Part shown: positions 13,041-16,029 of the stretch, in pieces
Position numbering within the stretch: position 1 is the stretch's first letter
Layout: the number at the start of each line of letters is the position of its first letter
DNA from: Oscillospiraceae bacterium
Lineage (GTDB): Bacteria > Bacillota > Clostridia > Oscillospirales > Ruminococcaceae
DNA: 16,029 bases
Direction of reading: 5' to 3'
Assembly (NCBI GenBank): GCA_017410745.1
Contig: JAFPPJ010000160.1
Span: 1 to 16,029, forward strand
Program-made: the position numbers and the translations under genes
Notes under the pieces: model-generated
Databases searched by the model: none
The model's input: the letters and a program-made list of their open reading frames with translations, nothing else
Told to the model about the DNA's origin: nothing

Positions 13041-14390
13041 TCATTTCATGAACACGAATTCGCAAAGCTCGAACAGAGCCCTGTCCTTGAAGTAGTTTGC
13101 CTGCCACTCGGGGAGAGAGGTATAGTCGGTAGTGATCTTGAAGTATACAGCGTGTCTGCCGGTGACATTCTTCAGCACTGCGGATACCTCGCCGTCGCCG
13201 TGACCGATGTCGCATACGCCTATCTCCTCGTCGTCTGCATAGATATGCATATGGCAGTCACAGCCGCAGCCCTTTACCCTGGCGGTGAAGAGGAAGCGTG
13301 TGCCCGAATAGTCGTCGCCGAAGTCGAAGTACTTATAGCCTATCTCATCGCCGTCGTGTATATTGGTGATGACTCTCTCGAACTTGCCCTTCTCCGTGAT
13401 GAATGCCTTGCCTCTGAGGACGCAGGCAATATCCGCAGGAGTGATCTGATATGGATCGAGGCTGTCCTGGAAGCCGAGGGATGTAGGCTCAACAGTGGGT
13501 ATGGTGCCGTCGGGAAGTATCTCTATCTTCTCCACACAGCCGCGCCTTGACATGATAGTGCCGTTGGTCATGCGGTGATAGAACACATACCACTGTCCGT
13601 TGATGCAGGCTACAGAGCCGTGATCGTTGCCGCCCGGATAGTCCTTGCTGCTGTCGATGATATATCCCCTGTATGTGTACGGGCCCGTTGGGGAATCGGC
13701 GGTGGCATATGCAAGGCGGGGACAGGCCTTGGGCGAATAGATCATATAGTACTTGCCGTTTATCTTGCGGGGCGAGCATGCCTCGAAGAAAAGGGATTCC
13801 TCCTTGTCAAAGCCGCCCTTCTCGGTGGGCTCGCAGGGGATGAAATGCTCTATGCATGTGCCGTCGAGCACCTCATACATATTGTCGCTGTTTATCTCTG
13901 CAAGGAAAGACTTCAGATAGCCGCAGTAGATATATGTCCTGCCGTCATCATCCACGAGCACTCCCGGGTCGATGAACCAGCCGTTGCAGCACACATCATC
14001 GGGTATGGTGTACTTGTACTGCGATACCAGCTTGAACGGCCCCTCGGGCTTGTCGCTGACTGCCACGCAGCCCTTGCCGTTGACGATATATGCATAGAGA
14101 TAGAATTTGCCGTCCTTGCCCTGCACCACATCGGGAGCAAAAAGGCGTGTATCCTCGTTGTTCCAGTCGATGTCGGAGGGATGATCCTTGTCAGCCTTGG
14201 TATGGAACACGTCGCCGTGGCATACCCAGTTATTGAGATCGTTTACAGAAGCGCTCCAGCACTTCAGCTTGTAGTCACAGAACTCCGATGCGCCCGGCTG
14301 ATCGTGAGAACCGTAGATATATACTCTGTCGCCGAAAACTCTCGGCTCGCCGTCGGGGATATATTCCCAGAGGGGAAGATATGGATTCAT
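13041..14390 (-). CDS. GH43 family glycosidase with CBM6-like C-terminal domain, cytoplasmic
   Basis: The product is 449 residues without a signal peptide. AAGGAGG lies five bases before the ATG. Residues 1-310 form the five-bladed GH43 catalytic domain. The likely base is Asp13 (NPYLPLWEYIPDGEPRVFGD), the pKa modulator Asp141 (FIDPGVLVDDDGRTYIY) and the acid Glu203 (FFEACSPRKINGKYYMIYS). Residues about 320-449 resemble a CBM6-type beta-sandwich (HDGDEIGYKYFDFG, GRHAVYFKI). GH43 enzymes remove xylose or arabinose from plant polysaccharide fragments by inversion; the exact activity is unclear. An intracellular enzyme would act on imported oligosaccharides, which fits a fibre-degrading gut bacterium. 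A CGCDCHMH cluster at 375-382 is unusual. It has its own promoter and converges on coaX. Confidence 0.88.
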   Translation of the reverse strand: MNPYLPLWEYIPDGEPRVFGDRVYIYGSHDQPGASEFCDYKLKCWSASVNDLNNWVCHGDVFHTKADKDHPSDIDWNNEDTRLFAPDVVQGKDGKFYLYAYIVNGKGCVAVSDKPEGPFKLVSQYKYTIPDDVCCNGWFIDPGVLVDDDGRTYIYCGYLKSFLAEINSDNMYEVLDGTCIEHFIPCEPTEKGGFDKEESLFFEACSPRKINGKYYMIYSPKACPRLAYATADSPTGPYTYRGYIIDSSKDYPGGNDHGSVACINGQWYVFYHRMTNGTIMSRRGCVEKIEILPDGTIPTVEPTSLGFQDSLDPYQITPADIACVLRGKAFITEKGKFERVITNIHDGDEIGYKYFDFGDDYSGTRFLFTARVKGCGCDCHMHIYADDEEIGVCDIGHGDGEVSAVLKNVTGRHAVYFKITTDYTSLPEWQANYFKDRALFELCEFVFMK

Positions 14391-14422
14391 ATTGACCTCC
14401 TTGTAGCTTATAAGATACTGCT

Positions 14423-14451
14423 ATTATACACCATAATGTTAAAATATGCAA
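14423..14451 (-). promoter_or_regulatory. Promoter of the GH43 gene
   Basis: -35 TTGCAT (14446-14451), 17-bp spacer, -10 TATAAT (14423-14428). The start is near 14416, leaving a leader of about 26 bases that ends in AAGGAGG. Confidence 0.7.
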
Positions 14452-14480
14452 TACCCTTGCCGCCAACTGTCAGAAAAAAC

Positions 14481-14509
14481 TTGACAATATGCCCTGTGAC
14501 GGGTAAAAT
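14481..14509 (+). promoter_or_regulatory. Promoter of the ABC exporter gene
   Basis: -35 TTGACA (14481-14486), 17-bp spacer, -10 TAAAAT (14504-14509). The -35 boxes of this and the divergent GH43 promoter are 29 bp apart, so one bound protein could affect both. Confidence 0.65.
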
Positions 14510-14539
14510 AATACTATAAAGCAATAAAGGACAGATCTG

Positions 14540-16029
14540 ATGGATAATATAAAATGGCTCAGCTCTGCTGCCGGCAGATACAAGGGATACATTGCGGCGC
14601 TTGTGGCTGTGCAGGCTGTGAGCGGCTTCGGCGGCGTACTGTATGCACTGCTGTTCCGTAATATCGTTGACTATGCCACCGCAAAGGAAACTGCACTGTT
14701 CAGGCAGAACGTGCTGCTGCTCGCATTGCTCGTGATCGCACAGATGCTTCTGAGCGCCATACTCAGGCGGCTCAGTGAGGCTTCAAGGGCTGATATGGAG
14801 AACACGCTGAAGCTGCGCCTCTTCGACACCATACTTCACCGCAGGTATTCCGATGTAAGCTCCGTCCATACCGCAGAATGGCTCAACCGTCTCACCAATG
14901 ATACGGTGGTCATTGCCAGGGGCTATACCGAGATACTCCCCGGGCTCGTGGGCACTGTGGTAAGGCTTGTCTCCGCAGTGATCATGATTATCCTGCTCGA
15001 CAGCTGGTTCGCATGGCTAATCATACCGGGCGGCATAGTGCTCATAGGCATCAGCTATGCATTCAGGAAGATACTCAAGAAGCTGCATAAGAATATACAG
15101 GAGTCAGACGGCAGACTGCGCATATTCCTGCAGGAGCGCATCGAGAGCCTTATGGTGATAAAGTCCTTCACCGCCGAGGACAGCTCCCTTGACGGCGCAA
15201 AGGAGCATACGGCCGATCACCGTGCGGCACGCATGAAGCGAAATGCGTTCGGCACGATATGCGGCACAGGCTTTTCTGCGGCTATGCATGGCATGTATCT
15301 TGCAGGCATGGTATACTGCGCACACGGCATACTCACGGGCGGCGTGACATACGGCACGCTCACCGCCGTGATACAGCTGATAGGTCAGATAGAATCGCCG
15401 TTTGCGAGCATATCCGGATATCTTCCCAGATGGTATGCGATGACTGCGAGCATCGAGCGACTGAGAGAGGCGGAGAAATGGAACAGCGATCCCGCTCCCC
15501 TCGACACCGAGACAGTCACCGGGGAATATATATCCGGCGGCATCCGCTTTGATAACGTGTCCTTCTCCTACAAGGAGGGCGAGACCGTTATAGACAGACT
15601 TGACCTTGAGATACACAGCGGCGACATCATCGCCTTCACTGGGCGAAGCGGCTGCGGCAAGTCCACGGTGCTGAGCCTTCTCATGGCAATGTATCCGCCA
15701 GACAGCGGCAAGATACTCATAAACGGCAAGCCCCTCACATCCGCTCACAGGCGGCTCTTCGCCTATGTGCCGCAGGGTAATGCACTGCTGTCGGGGAGCA
15801 TCAGGGACATAGTATCCCTCTCTGAACCACAGCACAGCACCGATGACGCACGCATACGCCGCGCCCTCGATACCGCCTGCGCGGACTTTGCGGAGGATGT
15901 AGATGCGGTGCTCGGTGAAAGAGGCACAGGCCTCAGCGAGGGGCAGATGCAGAGGATAGCAGTAGCAAGGGCACTTTTCTCGGATGCACCGATACTGCTG
16001 CTCGATGAATCCACCAGCGCCCTCGATGA
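14540..16029 (+). CDS. ABC exporter half-transporter, fused permease and ATPase (partial, 3' end missing)
   Basis: The first 496 codons are visible; the window ends just after Walker B. AAAGGA sits 8 bases before the ATG at 14540. Residues 1-310 form an ABCB-type membrane domain with about six helices (near 16-40, 56-76, 133-153, 157-177, 240-262, 268-290), with the coupling stretch LQERIESLMVIKSFTAED at 197-214. The ATPase follows from about 335: Walker A GRSGCGKST at 368-376, Q-loop Gln412 (YVPQGN), signature LSEGQ at 465-469, Walker B ILLLDE at 485-490, all intact. Such proteins dimerise and export lipids, peptides or drugs; the substrate here is unknown. It has its own promoter and no operon partner in view upstream. 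A second half-transporter could follow past the edge. Confidence 0.92.
   Translation, partial: MDNIKWLSSAAGRYKGYIAALVAVQAVSGFGGVLYALLFRNIVDYATAKETALFRQNVLLLALLVIAQMLLSAILRRLSEASRADMENTLKLRLFDTILHRRYSDVSSVHTAEWLNRLTNDTVVIARGYTEILPGLVGTVVRLVSAVIMIILLDSWFAWLIIPGGIVLIGISYAFRKILKKLHKNIQESDGRLRIFLQERIESLMVIKSFTAEDSSLDGAKEHTADHRAARMKRNAFGTICGTGFSAAMHGMYLAGMVYCAHGILTGGVTYGTLTAVIQLIGQIESPFASISGYLPRWYAMTASIERLREAEKWNSDPAPLDTETVTGEYISGGIRFDNVSFSYKEGETVIDRLDLEIHSGDIIAFTGRSGCGKSTVLSLLMAMYPPDSGKILINGKPLTSAHRRLFAYVPQGNALLSGSIRDIVSLSEPQHSTDDARIRRALDTACADFAEDVDAVLGERGTGLSEGQMQRIAVARALFSDAPILLLDESTSALD

Noticed and set aside
13575..14519. 314-codon plus-strand open frame opposite the GH43 gene
   Set aside because: It is entirely antisense to a clear GH43 gene, has no family motif and no ribosome site of note.
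15104..15835. 243-codon minus-strand open frame opposite the ABC exporter
   Set aside because: The plus strand carries intact Walker A, Q-loop and signature motifs over the same bases.

Overview
The window looks like chromosome of a low-GC-branch anaerobic gut Firmicute, most likely a Ruminococcus or close Oscillospiraceae relative. Signs are the AAGGAGG-type ribosome sites, TTGACA/TATAAT promoters with 17-bp spacers, ECF-type vitamin S components, a CoaX-type pantothenate kinase, a clostridial-style GH43 enzyme and frequent ATA isoleucine codons. The species is an inference from protein style. I see no phage, IS element, CRISPR array, tRNA or rRNA.

Left part (1-9670, all minus strand): one tightly packed six-gene operon read right to left from a good promoter at about 9643-9671. 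In transcription order it encodes a MalF-like sugar permease (TTG start), a MalG-like sugar permease, an HlyD/MacA-like adaptor with a very long coiled coil, a two-helix MacB-like membrane protein, and two paralogous lipoprotein solute-binding proteins. The second binding protein has a TTG start and runs off the left edge. Both binding proteins have a large N-terminal region, probably beta-propeller-like, ahead of the sugar-binding fold. Gaps are 47 bp or less and two junctions are 4-bp ATGA overlaps. The visible part has no ATPase. The mix of a CUT1-type importer with parts normally found in MacAB/HlyD exporters is the most unusual thing here.

Middle (9597-13041): a divergent AT-rich region precedes an ECF S component of unknown substrate (plus), which ends in a strong terminator. 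A small intergenic region follows with a candidate minus-strand small RNA. Next come a HIT-family nucleotide hydrolase gene (minus) with a consensus promoter, and a repeat-rich gap with palindromes and C-rich heptamers. The gap leads to a plus-strand operon of a PanT-like pantothenate S component and a CoaX-like pantothenate kinase, whose promoter carries operator-like repeats. Uptake plus phosphorylation would trap pantothenate for CoA synthesis, but the kinase lacks residues usually conserved in the active site.

Right part (13009-16029): a cytoplasmic GH43 glycosidase with a CBM6-like C-terminal domain (minus) converges on coaX at a shared hairpin. It diverges from a fused permease-ATPase ABC exporter (plus), which is cut off by the right edge just after its Walker B motif.
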